A DNA stretch of 64,000 nucleotides from assembly GCF_029227915.1 (NCBI RefSeq), contig NC_079880.1, positions 23,932,501 through 23,996,500 on the forward strand, given 5' to 3'. Under the pieces are notes generated by a model that was given only the letters and a program-made list of their open reading frames with translations, was not told where the DNA came from and searched no databases. Below are positions 39,664 through 52,500 of the stretch, piece after piece. The position numbers and the translations under genes are program-made. The number at the start of each line of letters is the position of its first letter. The first letter of the stretch is position 1. This DNA is from Hydractinia symbiolongicarpus. Its lineage: Eukaryota; Cnidaria; Hydrozoa; Anthoathecata; Hydractiniidae.

Positions 39664-42600
39664 TTACCCTCCAAAAAGTATTTCTTTTGGTTCATCTTCA
39701 TTTTCATCTTCATTTTCACCAAGTTCATCATTCATACTGTCTTTCGTTGTGTTAGTAATTGCAGTTTTATTTGTAACTGAGTAAAAAAAATTCCCTTCTG
39801 TCGAGTTCGTGATATATTTACTTGAAATCATGCTTTTGTGTTCGTCTGCGATGTTCTGCTTTTGTTTGTCTTTCAATATTTTTATATAATCGCGCTCAGA
39901 TAACACCAAGCGTTTACACAAAGGTTCCATTTCAACTTGGATTTGTTGATGCAACACATTCACAACTTCGAACGCATTCTTCACTGTAGTGTCTTCAGAT
40001 GAATTTCGAAACATCACTTTCTCCTTATATTTATCACTCGAAGAGATTGGTAACGAAGTGGTACTGGAGAAATCTGAAATAAATATAAATGATGTTAAGA
40101 TTAGAACATCAAATACAGAATTTTTTTTTGATCATGTCATTTGTACAATGAAGCCTCTCTAGAGCGGACACTATTAGGACCTGAAAGAGTGCGCTACATA
40201 AGGGTTCTTGCTAAAAAACCCTTTGTCAGAGTGGGTAGTGAAATCGACGGTAAAGTGAGTTACAAGGGCGGTTTTAAAAGATAAAAGTACCTAAAGATAG
40301 TATACATTGAAATATGCTTTTTTCATTCTGGTAGAGAGAGAGGTCCGCTACATAAATTTTTTGTTATGAGAGTTTGACTGTGATTTTATATGTTCTTGAC
40401 AACGTTGGTGGCCGCTGTACACGGTTACCTTATAAATTTTGCTTTACAAGAATATCAGATTGGGATTTTAGGTACAAGATAATACGTTTAATGTTTATAA
40501 TAACAGAGAATCAAGTATAATGATCAACCTGGTTAGAATTTTAGTGTTCTTATAAACAAGCTTGTGAAGGATGTCTAGTTTAAGATATTTGATTAAAACA
40601 AGATCACCAAATTTGTATGTAGTATTTCATTTTCTAACATTGAAAAACAAACATGTGAGGGCTACTACACAATTCTTATCATTTCTGTATTTTTTAATCC
40701 ATATAAGCAGCGTCCAAATACAGTAGTTGCTTAACGTTTGATTTGTCACTGGAAACAAATTTAATACACCTTTCCCGAATTTCATAAATTATAATAATTA
40801 TGACGTCATCCAAAATTTTATAATGGTTCTATGCTCTTCAAATAAAGATATTCAGATAGAATATCAAATTCTCATGACAAAACTAAAGCTTTTAGAGCAA
40901 TATAATATTCTGGTTGGATTTTATTTAGATTTAAAAAAAATAATTATTTTGAAAACGAGGTTATTATTGGAAAGCTCGGCTATATGAAGGGTTTGACCGT
41001 AACTTCCCGTTTGCAATTGAAGCACTTAACAAGCACTTGTTCTACCTTTTGCTAAGGAACTTAGGGATAAGAATCATTTTTAGTATCGACCTTTTTAATT
41101 GAGTTTGACATAATTAGGAAATTCGGGAAAGGTCTATTACAACAGGATATCAATAATAATGTCAATAACATGCTGAGAGTATTAGATGTTCCATTGAAAG
41201 TTAAAATTTAGTGCAAAGGAGAGATAACACTTGTCATAGTGTTTTCTGAAGCTAGCAATGTTGAGTATTAAATATGGTGTTATATGTCCAGTACTAATAT
41301 TTAAAATTGTTTGGTTGTAAAAAAGCGCATCTACAAAAAACTGAAAGTAAGAAGATTTTTATTCTCAATTTAGAGCTATCACAACTGTTTCATCTGGAAC
41401 AATGAAATACTTGGCATATAAATAGACATATGTTTTACCTCTATTTGGTTCCAGACACTCCTCCTTCACGCTGTTCACCAAATATTTCAATTCTTTTACA
41501 TCTTCCCAAAACGATTCATCTTGATGGTTGATTCTCTCCCACAGTGTTTTATTAAAGTAGTTATACATATACGAATCAGCTTGATTCCATTTCAAAATCG
41601 CATCCTGGAAGAAAAATGTAAAAATATATGTATATTTTTTTATAGGACTCGAGTTTTACCTTGGTATTAAATAGCGATAGAATGCTACCTCTAGAAGAAG
41701 AAGCCTTGGGACGAGAAAGAAAGGTATATAGTATTCACTAACATTTCCTGTAGCAACTTAGTTTAGCACCGCGGCGGTTAAAACAAACTCAAGCCCAGTC
41801 CCCATTACAGTGACAGCGAATTTAACATTGAATAGCAAATAGATGTATACCCTGTAGCGCTTTGAGACAGAAAATGGGACACGTACAAGCGTAATACTAT
41901 CCTACAGTGGAAATCATTAAAAACGAGGTTAAAGAAGTTCAGAAAAATATATAATAGGAACATAGTTACACAACTCACTCCATCCACTTTAGTTATGTTG
42001 TTGCGCTGTTTTCGTACACGTTGTTTGATGTATACCATGTCGCTGAGTTGCCAACATAAAAGCCGTTGTAGAAGAACGAGTGATTCATCAATGTATTCAT
42101 CGAGTAAAACCATATCGAGTTGTGCATCTAACTCGTCAACGATGAATTTGAGTTGTAACTCTGTTTTGTAATCATCGTCTTCGTATCCAAGATCAAACAA
42201 CTGACCTAACAAACTGATGCAGTTTAGTCTCTTTAACAATAGCCGTCGCCTGTCTGTTTGTCTGTCTGTTACGGAAACACGAAATGCGATAGATAAAAGA
42301 CGACTAGTTACGTGTATTGTTGAACAATAACCTCGTTTCCAGGGCTTTGTTTTCTTTTTTTTTACTTTCTCATTCGCCCGTTTAATTACATGTAGTAACA
42401 GGACAAGTAAAACTTTCAACACCCCTTAAAAATTAATCTCTTTTATTCAATAAAGATTTGGCTGGAAAAAGCAAAATACATAAAGAGGAAAAAGGCTGGT
42501 TGCAAAATAACGGCGTATCTGCACTTTGTCACAAGGCCTGGAAACAAGGTTGTCTACTGCGACACATCATATATATATATCATGTTATTTAAGATTTCAT

Positions 42601-45600
42601 AGTTGATAGCCAAAATCACAAAATAAATGTAAGCTTCTTATACAACTTTCCTCGTTCTCAATGTATCTTAATACATGTATCTTGTATGTCTTAAGATGAT
42701 CTGGGATTAAAGTTGTAAAGAACCTAAATACTTACCATTTTTAAGCAAATGGAAGACTGGGTCGAACATGTTTGAGGTGTTCATGATCTTGCGTATGTAC
42801 ATTGCTGGATTTTGTACGAAGTCGCTAAACTGACTTGTGTTGGTATTGATGTCGCGCATGAAAAACGATACATCCACATACTCATAGATGGATTGAAAAT
42901 GTGTCACAGGATTTCGGACAACGGCAATTTTGACTGCATTTTTCGCCACAGCTGAGTGGATATTGTGTTTACTGTTTCGTGCAACGTTTATCATGAAATT
43001 CGGTGCAGCTTTATTTAGTAAGTTTTTTGCAATATAAGAATGATGAAACCGCAGTGGCCAATAATACTGAAATGTTGGTGCATTCGGTAAAGCAAAAAAC
43101 AAATTGTTGTGATCGCCATAACGGTAAAAAATGTTACTTATAGTATGACTACCAGTTCGGTGTGAACGCAAAAACACTAGGTTTTTTACTGGATTTTCAC
43201 TGTTACACTCGGTTACTCTAAAAATAATAATTATGCTTTTATATATGATACTTTAGTGGGTAGAAACATACTGCATAGTAGACAAAAGCATCTGCGTAAC
43301 ATAGAAAAAGTTTACCACAAATTTAAAATAACCTAAGAAGTCTCAGGGACGAGGTTAAAATTTTTTTTTCTTTACAGGCTCCGAAGTCCTGCTTTCAAAA
43401 CAAAAAGAGCCTGGGACCAAAGTTGACTTGTCAACAGGCTATTTCTTTAACGCTGGTAACCCTGCTAGAAATTCCCGTAAGAATCCGCAGAATTGAAAAC
43501 AACCTCGTTGCGAGAGCATCTTGTCACGTCCCGATGTCACAAAAGATACAAGATGCTTGGGCACGTGGTTGAAGCCAAAAAAGAGAAGGTTGGTATTTTC
43601 GTGTTTCTGTACATGGCGGTTATATAAAGAGTAAAAAGCTGCCTCAACCTCGTCTCCAGGACTCTTTTATGCCTACGCTACCTCATTCACAAACCTTGGT
43701 TGTTTATTCAGGAAAAACTTATATGACTGTGGTACAGCATTCTCATCTATCGTTGGATCATGCTCTATACTGCTTTGGAAATTTTCACGCCGAGTGCTGT
43801 TCTTAAAGACGAACTTCTTTTTAAAGAATTTTTTTCTTGAGACGTACGGAAGACTGGCTAGAATTTTGTTTAATGTGTCATAATTCAGAAGCACGTCATC
43901 AAAATTTGCTGCCTCATCACCATCTATTGGAGTGTTGAATCTAAAATAAATCTGTGTTGTTATGACAGATGAGCTGCAAGGCTCCTTTCATTATTTGACG
44001 TTAGCAAGGCAGCAGACTTGACTCAGTAATTCAAAAATCTGATAAGCCCAACATCTTTTGGTGTTAATTATGTAGAGGCAAAGTTTAATGCATTGCATTC
44101 CTGTCTGTCAATTGCACCAAACAATTTTCTACTTTTACCAACAAATAAAATCACATTTTGCCGAAAAATTCTTAGAAATACTATTAAAAATGAAATTACA
44201 AATTCTTCTATTTATGAATAACAATTCCAAAATGTAAACTGACAACTCATTGTATCCTTTAGATTCTATTTTTGAGGAATTCTTAACACACTACAAAAGC
44301 AAAAATCAGTAAAAATCTTAGTTCGCAAAAATAAGTAAACATGGTTGGTCGAAAAATAAAAATATAATGGTCGGTAAAAATATTAGTCATTATTTCACCT
44401 GATCCTACAATTTACAGAGTTTATTTTTATGTCGCACAAATAAAACAAACGTATTTGAAAAATTTTAAAAGGGTGAAGTGTAAAAATTTGATCAGTAATT
44501 CTACAATTTAAGAATTCAGACTTTCCTAACCAAATGGCCAGAATAGAAGGAACACAGAATGAAATTGAATGACATTTTGCTCAATTTGAAAACTTTTCCA
44601 GCTCATCAAAATTAAAATTGTAAATGGAACGTAAAACTAGTGTTTATAAAAAAAAAAAATTCTGAAGAAATGCTAGTCATTTTTCTTAACAATTTTCTTA
44701 ATTTTCACAGAGTCTGTAAGAGAGATATGCACTCAAATACATGGTTTTAACACAACAGGAGATTTTAATGAACAATTTGTCGTTTTTTATCCATCATCTG
44801 AAATTTTTATGCAGTCTTCTGATTTTTCAGGTGATAAAACCGGAATGCCATGACATAATCGAAGAAATTCTAAGACACACCAACTATCACACAACATGCA
44901 TACACTTGTGCTGTACAATTTTAACAGATTGATAGACGGTCCCTAAAAATGCTGATAGTCCCTGAAAAGGTTTCTCAACAAGTTTCCTAATTTTGGCAGG
45001 GGCTATTATGAAAAGATCATCAACATATATACAAGAAAAGATGAAATATTGCTCTTTCGTCTTTTATTCAATATCTAAAAACTTGTCAGTTCCGTTCAAA
45101 ACGTGAATTTTTAAGTTGTCTTCCAATCTATTCCTCCAATCAGGATAACCTGTTCGACATTTGTCCAATTTTCAGGTAATAATACCTGAATACCATGGGA
45201 GGTATGAGTAAAAAAAGTTTCTTACTTAAATATTTTACAATTACTAAGAGTTTTTTTATATTTTAAATGCAACTAGTCGGTTTCTTATAGAGTGGTTTCT
45301 TACAAAAAAAACATGCACTTTCTGAGGTTTCACAAAATGCAGTGAGATTTTATTCCTGTCGAGAGTGGAGTATTGATGTCATATAACTTTTCTTACGCTG
45401 CGTTCGGTAATAGCGTAGAAAAATATCTTACCTTCGTTTTCCAAATCCGTTCTCTTCGTAAATAAATTCAAATCTTCGTTTTTTATCCGTCCAATTTTGA
45501 TTGGTGGAGAGAAAGTAACTAAAACACGTGACAAGGAAAACGACGACTCCAAAAAGAAAGAGGCGGAAAGTTGGAAAACCTCTTTTTGTTGTTTTGAACG

Positions 45601-45622
45601 AAAGACTTTGAGTGGCATACAT
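39664..45622 (-). CDS. Galactose-3-O-sulfotransferase (type II Golgi membrane enzyme)
   Basis: Six exons join in phase: 45622-45432, 43940-43695, 43217-42736, 42205-41979, 41604-41439 and 40073-39664, giving 573 residues. The family transfers sulfate from PAPS to the 3-OH of galactose on glycolipids or glycans. Residues 21-39 (LFLFGVVVFLVTCFSYFLS) form a signal anchor after a basic cytosolic stub. The PAPS 5'-phosphosulfate loop is NLVFLRSHRTGSHT (about 158-171). The 3'-phosphate motif is IAVVRNPVTHFQS (about 244-256), with Asn where GAL3STs usually have Asp. Later landmarks DEYIDESLVLLQRLLCW and YNYFNKTLWERI are hallmarks of GAL3ST1-4. The last 136 residues form an acidic, low-complexity tail (NEDENEDEPKE) that makes it longer than the roughly 420-490 residues of vertebrate members. 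A TTTTCAG eight bases before the ATG may be a 5'-UTR or trans-splice acceptor. GAL3ST1-4 cannot be told apart here. Confidence 0.9.
40146..40380. mobile_element. Possible short Tc1/pogo-like MITE in the GAL3ST last intron
   Basis: The left end is TA then CAATGAAGCCTCTCTAGAGC. The right end read in reverse is CAGTCAAACTCTCATAAC. AGCGGAC and GTCCGCT occur inward of each end. The right TA is not clear. Confidence 0.3.
42330..42552. mobile_element. Small MITE with ACCTCGTTTCCAGG termini
   Basis: AACCTCGTTTCCAGGGCTTTG on the left faces CAAGGCCTGGAAACAAGGTT on the right, forming inverted termini of about 20 bp. It sits in intron 3 of the sulfotransferase gene. The motif recurs elsewhere in the window. 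Confidence 0.5.
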
Positions 45623-46515
45623 ACTTACTGAAAATTCTTTCTCCTAAATGCGCACCATATTGTTGCCCAAGATTGAAAGATCAATCTTTGCGTATGATAC
45701 CCACGCAAACCGCATTCGCTCAAAAATTCTAAAAGCTATTGCTTCAAACCACTAACGCGATAAACCAATCGGTGTTTCATGCGATTTTTTTAAAAGTAGA
45801 GCAGAGAAGTACTGTAAATCATCTGATAAATTAGACAATAATAGCCATTGAAAAATATTTTTTGGTACTTTTCGGGTTTGTAAACAGATCGAAGAATGAA
45901 CAAAAAGAATATGTGTCTATCGTTTATTTAACCTGTCATATTATGTACAAAATATTAAAAAATGCCTTACCTGCAAATGTTAAAGGCGCAGGGGTTACAT
46001 TTGAAAAATATTGTGAAAGTCACATCAAGTCACACCAAATAAAAAAGGTGGACGATTGCAGAAATAATAATAATTAATTAGACACAAAATTTCCCTTTTT
46101 ATTTCAGAACTTGGGAAAACAGTTAAAAATGAAAGCGTACTACATGATGTTCAACATCATTATCATGGAGGAATAATATACACTTAACTCAATAGATGGC
46201 CTATGTTTTATGGAGCAAAAGTTTTATGAAAAAATTAAACAATCTCTTTCGCCAAAAGATTTGAAAAACACGTAACAGGCACCATTAGTTCAGAGCACAC
46301 CTAAAAAACGTATGCGCAACAGTACGATGTAAAATTTTGATATTATACATAATCTGAGTTGACATTACTGCTGCAACTTTACATCAACGTGGAATTTGTA
46401 GCACAAACATAAACATCTTTGTTCTTGTTTTTGTCTGTTTAAATTTCACCAAACACATCCAACTTACACGTTTCGTTACAATGTACACCTCTTATATTCA
46501 CTGATTATCCATGCG
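45623..46515. other. Intergenic spacer between GAL3ST and SNRNP40
   Basis: About 0.9 kb holds the sulfotransferase promoter side and the SNRNP40 3' side, both genes being on the minus strand. No ORF was recognised and no promoter motif can be supported. Confidence 0.5.
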
Positions 46516-49500
46516 TTAGCCAACGAACAATTCACCAAGGTAGATTTTTCGATCACTTCCACACGACATTACTGCAAAATAGAGGAAAAACATTGTAGCA
46601 TATCCATTATAGTAAGATTTCAAAGCACTGCCATTAGATTGGCTCGTCGGGCAACTAAAGTTTTGATTTGTTGTGAACAAGATATGGGTTGAAAACACAT
46701 AAGGAGAGAAGTGACTTACAGATTGGTTCATCTGGGTGAAAATCAACATCATTGACAGAACCATTGTGTCCAGGTAACTTGTATAAAATCTTTCTTGTGA
46801 CTGTATCCCACACGTAGACAAATCTAATAAACAAAAAGTATGTCAACATGTCAATAAGTAAGTATAAAAACGATATATATAAATCATACAACAATGTACA
46901 AATTTAACACCTACCTGTCAGCTGATCCTGAAGCTACATATCGACCATCAGGTGACCATGTACACTTTAGCAAGTTCTAAACGTAGAAAATTAAGACACG
47001 GTAAGCACGCTCCTATCTATATAATTTATAATTAACTTTGTCTGTGACAGGCATAATGCATGTTTTTGTTTTTTCTCAAAGTCTCCGAAGAAGTTATGTT
47101 ATTTTTCCAGAATTAGGACCGCGGGTTTGCTTTGTTTATGTCACCTACTAAAAACAAGTTTATTTGATTTGCTTAAATAATTTTAACGGACGACTTTTGA
47201 ACAGGGTTCCCTTTGACACAAAAAACAAGCTAAAAGAAGTCATTAAAAGAGTTCGCACTACACGTAAAAAAATAAAGTTGGAAGCAAAAGTCGATGTCGA
47301 GAGAGTTTGAGGTGGGTTAAAATTTACACAAGATTGGAATTCAGAAAATTTGAGAAATTTGATACTTTTTAGACGGTCAGTTTTTACGTTGCAAAATGTA
47401 AACAAAAAGCAACAAAGTACAGAGATGTTAGTGATGACGACACTTTCAGAAGATAAAAGAACACCATAAAAATTTACAAGCATCTAAGCTTATACAACAT
47501 ACTGTGTCAATTTTTTTATAAAAGCCACAACATAGAAAGTAAAACACTTTAACTGGGAATAAAAATTCATTGCAAAGGGTTTAAACAGGATTAAAATTTG
47601 ACAAACGTTAAGGTACATAAAATTTGCAAAGTTTAGAAAGGAATTGATGCGTAGAACTGACGAAGTTTGGAGAAGGAAACTGCATGCTTAATCACAAAAC
47701 AAGAATTACAGCACCACGTAGATATTTTTTCTAGGAAAATAAAATTCAGTGAGCTTGCATCGAACTGTTTGGTGGTGCTTAACGCAACAGCTAGAGACGA
47801 AGAAAGACAGCCTAAGTTTGGACATTACAGATAGAGAGGAAATTTCAGTCGAATAATGAATAACTGGTTTGTCTTAGAGATGGAAGTACTTCCCATCCTC
47901 TTTTGTTATGCCATTAAATATATAACAAGAGTTAATGGAATACTGGAGTCAGGTAACACTAATATTTCAAGAAGCAAACATTCAAAATTGAAGTTTTAAA
48001 ATCTCAGATAATTATTCAAGAACTAAAGTTTTATTGCGGGCATTATGGGGGAATATTGACCACTGTCGACGCATTGCCTTCACAAACTTAAACAATACTT
48101 TTGAAATTTTTCAGAGGCTTAGTAAAACTCCCTTAAAATTAACAATTGTTATCCGCATTAAAGACGAAGTTTAAGAATATGCAAAATTACAAAACTTTAC
48201 AGATGTTACAGCTAGAAGCTTTTCTTCCCACACTGCAACACACACTAGCAGAATGGAATATAATTTTACTGACCTTTTCGAAGTTGTGATGTGCTCCCAT
48301 GAACAACTTTAAACAACGTTCAACTGGAGCGAAAGGACGGATATCCCAAATTCTTACTAAAAAAGAAAACATTAATGTCAAGTGATACAGGTGAATTACT
48401 CATCGTGTCTCGTAAAAACAAAAATTTAGTATTGGCATGCATGCGAATTGATCGTCATAATCCTTCTTGTTGCACATGCAAGATTTTTTAATCGAGTTAC
48501 ATCCTTGATTGATAATTCATTAATTCACTGATAAATTTAAATAAAATTCCCTAATTCCAGGAATAAAGAACTGTGTAGCTTATTATATTTTCTTTACAGA
48601 TACTACTAAACAGGTTTTAAAACAGACAATTACAAATCCTGTTAATAAAGTCAGTATATATAATAAATACAAATAAATATAATATAGAGCCCTCCCAAAT
48701 TTTCTTCATAAACAACTGATTTCTTGTCCAGAATCCCTGAACTAGTGAAAAAATTGGAAAAACACAGGAATAAAGCCTCGAAAATTGACTGACATGTTGT
48801 TGAATCAACCAATGCTATGATAATTTATATTGTCCAGTTAAGTGAAGTACCCTATCTCCTAAAGTCTCCTAATATATGTAGGGGTGTTGTAAGCACCAGC
48901 AGATATTTTTGCATTAAAAGGTGTGAAAATTAGATCCTGGTGCTTGAACTAACAGTCATATGATTGCAACTAACCTGTGTTATCCATAGAATTTGAAAGT
49001 AAAAACGATCCATCTGGACTCAGTCGAAAGCCCGTCACAGAATCTGTGTGACCTGACATACTAAATAATACATCATTCTTGCGCAAATCCCAAACCTACA
49101 AGGAAAGTTATATAACTTTTTTAGAGGTTTTATATGTTCAGTTACAAAAATACGTTCAGCTACAAGAACAATAGATTATAGTTTGAAAATACTGCATAAA
49201 GACATAGTATCAAAAAAAAAAAATGCGTATTAAATATTCCACTGTGACATATAAGCACCTGTAAAACTAAATTGTGATGTGTTTTTAATCATTGTAAAAT
49301 AACAAAGCACAAAGGGTACTGTCTGTTCATGTACTGATGCCTCTGCTCTCCTGATAAGCATAAAACCTTATAGAGCATAAACTGTTCTCATGTTTATAGG
49401 GACCTTGAAGGAATTTTTTTTGGAACAAGTTTTCTTATCCCTATCCTCCTCTTCACTGTCTTTTCAGCCAACCAATTTCATTTGTGTATCTAACTTGTGC

Positions 49501-52500
49501 ATCATTGATTCAAGCCTGCATCAATTTTGTGGAATAACAAAAATTTCTGTTAACTTAACTGTTACAAATATGGATGTAAATCTTACTTTGATCAGGTTAT
49601 CAATACCAGCAGACATTATTTGGGATGAATTGTCATTAAAACATACTGCTGTGACCTAGAAACAAGATTAAGCAACGCAATTTTTTACATCCACTATTAT
49701 GTATATAAGTAGCTAAATCTTGTGTGTTGGTAATGAAGCTCCATATTTTGTAAAATCACTGCGTATCAGTGTTATATGCATACAGCAACTAATCACACAC
49801 GTTAATGCATTTCTGCACAGGTAAATAGAATTTTAGTGTGATGGATGAAATGTCAGGAGTGGGATGTGTTAGGTGGTTGCGGTGCACATACTTACTTGGT
49901 AGGTGTTTTGAAATGTCTGTACTGCAGTCTTCTTTCTTCTGTCCCACAACTAAAACAGATGATTATACAAAATAGTTATTGTCAAAGAGTATTTTGTAAT
50001 AAAAATAGTCTTCAAGAAAGTAATTTAGTTTCACGTTTTTTAGGTATAAGACATATTTTTCCTAATACGCCACAAGCAATGTATCTTATCATTAAGAAAT
50101 GACAAGCTACTGGCTAGACACAGTTTTCTGAAAACAGTTTTCATACATGAATGGGGCTGACGACATCATCAAAATTTCATTTAACCCTAATATCTCCATA
50201 AATTTTCATTGGGAGCAAGCATCTGACCATTTACACTATCTTGATCAGTGTTTCAACGTTTTATGCAATAAATACGGATTGGTAATTGATTTCATCATCA
50301 AATAGTATCCTCGTAACCTCCCTATTGAAGTGGATTTTTCCAGAAGTTATTTAACTGTTGACAGGAGAATAAAAAATATTTGTAAATCACCTACCAGTTA
50401 ATTTCTTTATATTATAAATTGTTCTAACAAATCTTACCTTTACTGTGCAGTCATCTGAGCCACTAACCACAAGTTCCGGACCTCGTCGAGCAGGACAACA
50501 AGAGTTTACGAATGATGAATGCCCTTTAAACTTTTTAATTTTTGCACCAGTATCATAATTCCATAATGCAATAGTTTTGTCTGAAGAACACGTAACCAAT
50601 GTGCTAAATTAAAATGAGGGACAAATTCAACAATACTGTGAAAGGTCTCAGTCTCACTCTCCAACTTAGCGATGAAGTGCGATGATGTTTTTACGCTATA
50701 GTTACGAGCTTTTTGTAGTTATGCGATTTTTGCAGTATAAACAACTTTCCAACGTTATTACCAAAGAGTGCGTAACGTACTCTTGCCATTTATTTTTCCA
50801 CCTTCAACCAAATGATATCTTCCATTACCCATGATAAAAATTCCCTTCCTTTTTCATTAGACACCACTTATAACAACTTCACATTAACTTTGCGCAAAAT
50901 TCTATACAACAAGTCGAACGTTGCGTTCGATGATCAATTTCAGTTACATTTATTTGACCAATGAAAATTCAATTAATTTTACTGGGTTTTTCACTCGCAA
51001 CATGGGATTTTCCCCATTCTGCAAATTACAAGTGTAAAATATGGAATGATCTTTTTATAAACATGACACCGGTGGCTTTGACGCAACTTACAATTTCTTT
51101 GTTAGGTGAATGAATTAGCTTGTAGTAGTAACTTTTTCCAATGAAATATTGCGAAATACGGATGTGTCTTTCACATTAGCACTTTTTATAACACCCCATA
51201 ATTAATTCAAACGTGTGCGGAGCCGTGCGCGTGCGATCGCACACCATTCTTGAACAGGCCTGAGGTCTGTGTTTCTGCTGGTTAGTTTATAAAGAAAAGT
51301 ATTTCTAAAAATGCTAACTGCAAAATTATCTTTTTACATAGAGGAGTACAAAATAACCTACTAACATCAGGCCTCACCAGGAATGGCATGCAATCGTACG
51401 CACCCACACATGCCATATTTTGTTTTGCTAAGCGACAAGTCCGCCAAAAAACATCCATAAAATACCTCAAAAACACTTGCACGGCATAAAAACTGAAAAT
51501 TAGTTCTATAAATCAAGTATATTTCTGATAAACGTTTCTAGCTAGATTCAAGATAATTTAATTCATTGATTAACAAATGAAATTACTCTAGACCTATCTA
51601 TTAATACAAAACATTTTTCAACATGTGTACTACGTCTACCATATTGATTTTTTTGACAAATTTCTAGGACTATGTAATAAAAAGACCACAAACCCACTTT
51701 CAGATTGCGTCACATTTAAAAAAAACAACTCTAAATCGAAAAATAGAAAAAAAAGATAAGCGTAGAAAATGTATCGTTTTCAAATGAAAAGAAAACTTTT
51801 AATTTTACCAATGTGGGTAGTAAAATAAGATCTAACAAGTTATGCAAAAAGTTTCATTATAGCAAAGTTAGACACACATGCAAAAAGATTAGAAACTTTC
51901 TTGCTGGTGTTTAATTAACAATGCTTTACTGCAGGTAGTGAACAAAACTGATTTTTTATTTATGTATTCTGAAACGTAAAACAGTTGACTTGTGTTTGTA
52001 AATATTATTTAAAATGAGATTAATATAAAACTTATTTTCATTTGCACATTATTTTGGCTATTGGAGATAAGGAAGTTAAGACTGAGACAGTCGCTAGATC
52101 AGACGTTCAGTTCTTGTGTTTGAGGTTCACAAGTTTAAAAGTCCACAACCTACGCGTACAATAAAATTTCTTGATGTTTGAACATCGCAGGCCAAACTAT
52201 TCTGAAATTAGTAATGACGTGCAAACGACCGGACATCATCATTTGTCTTCCTGATAAGGCTTGAACATTGCCTATTCACAGTGCCTCTTCTTTTTATGGA
52301 TTTGTTTGGATGCGTAATATTTCCTAAAAATACAACAACTTACTCTCCATCAGGTGTATAGTGCATATCCAAGATGGCTCCTGCATGTCCTTTTAGTACA
52401 GCAAAGTTTTCACAATCACCATAAACATTCCACAAGTCTAAATTTTTTTTATAGAATATACAGTTTCTGGAAGTCTAAATGCTCTATTATATGCTGTTAA

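Noticed and set aside
42707-43177. Possibility that the sulfotransferase is a carbohydrate (CHST) or heparan-type enzyme
   Set aside because: The DEYIDESLVLLQRLLCW and YNYFNKTLWERI motifs are specific to the galactose-3-O-sulfotransferase family.
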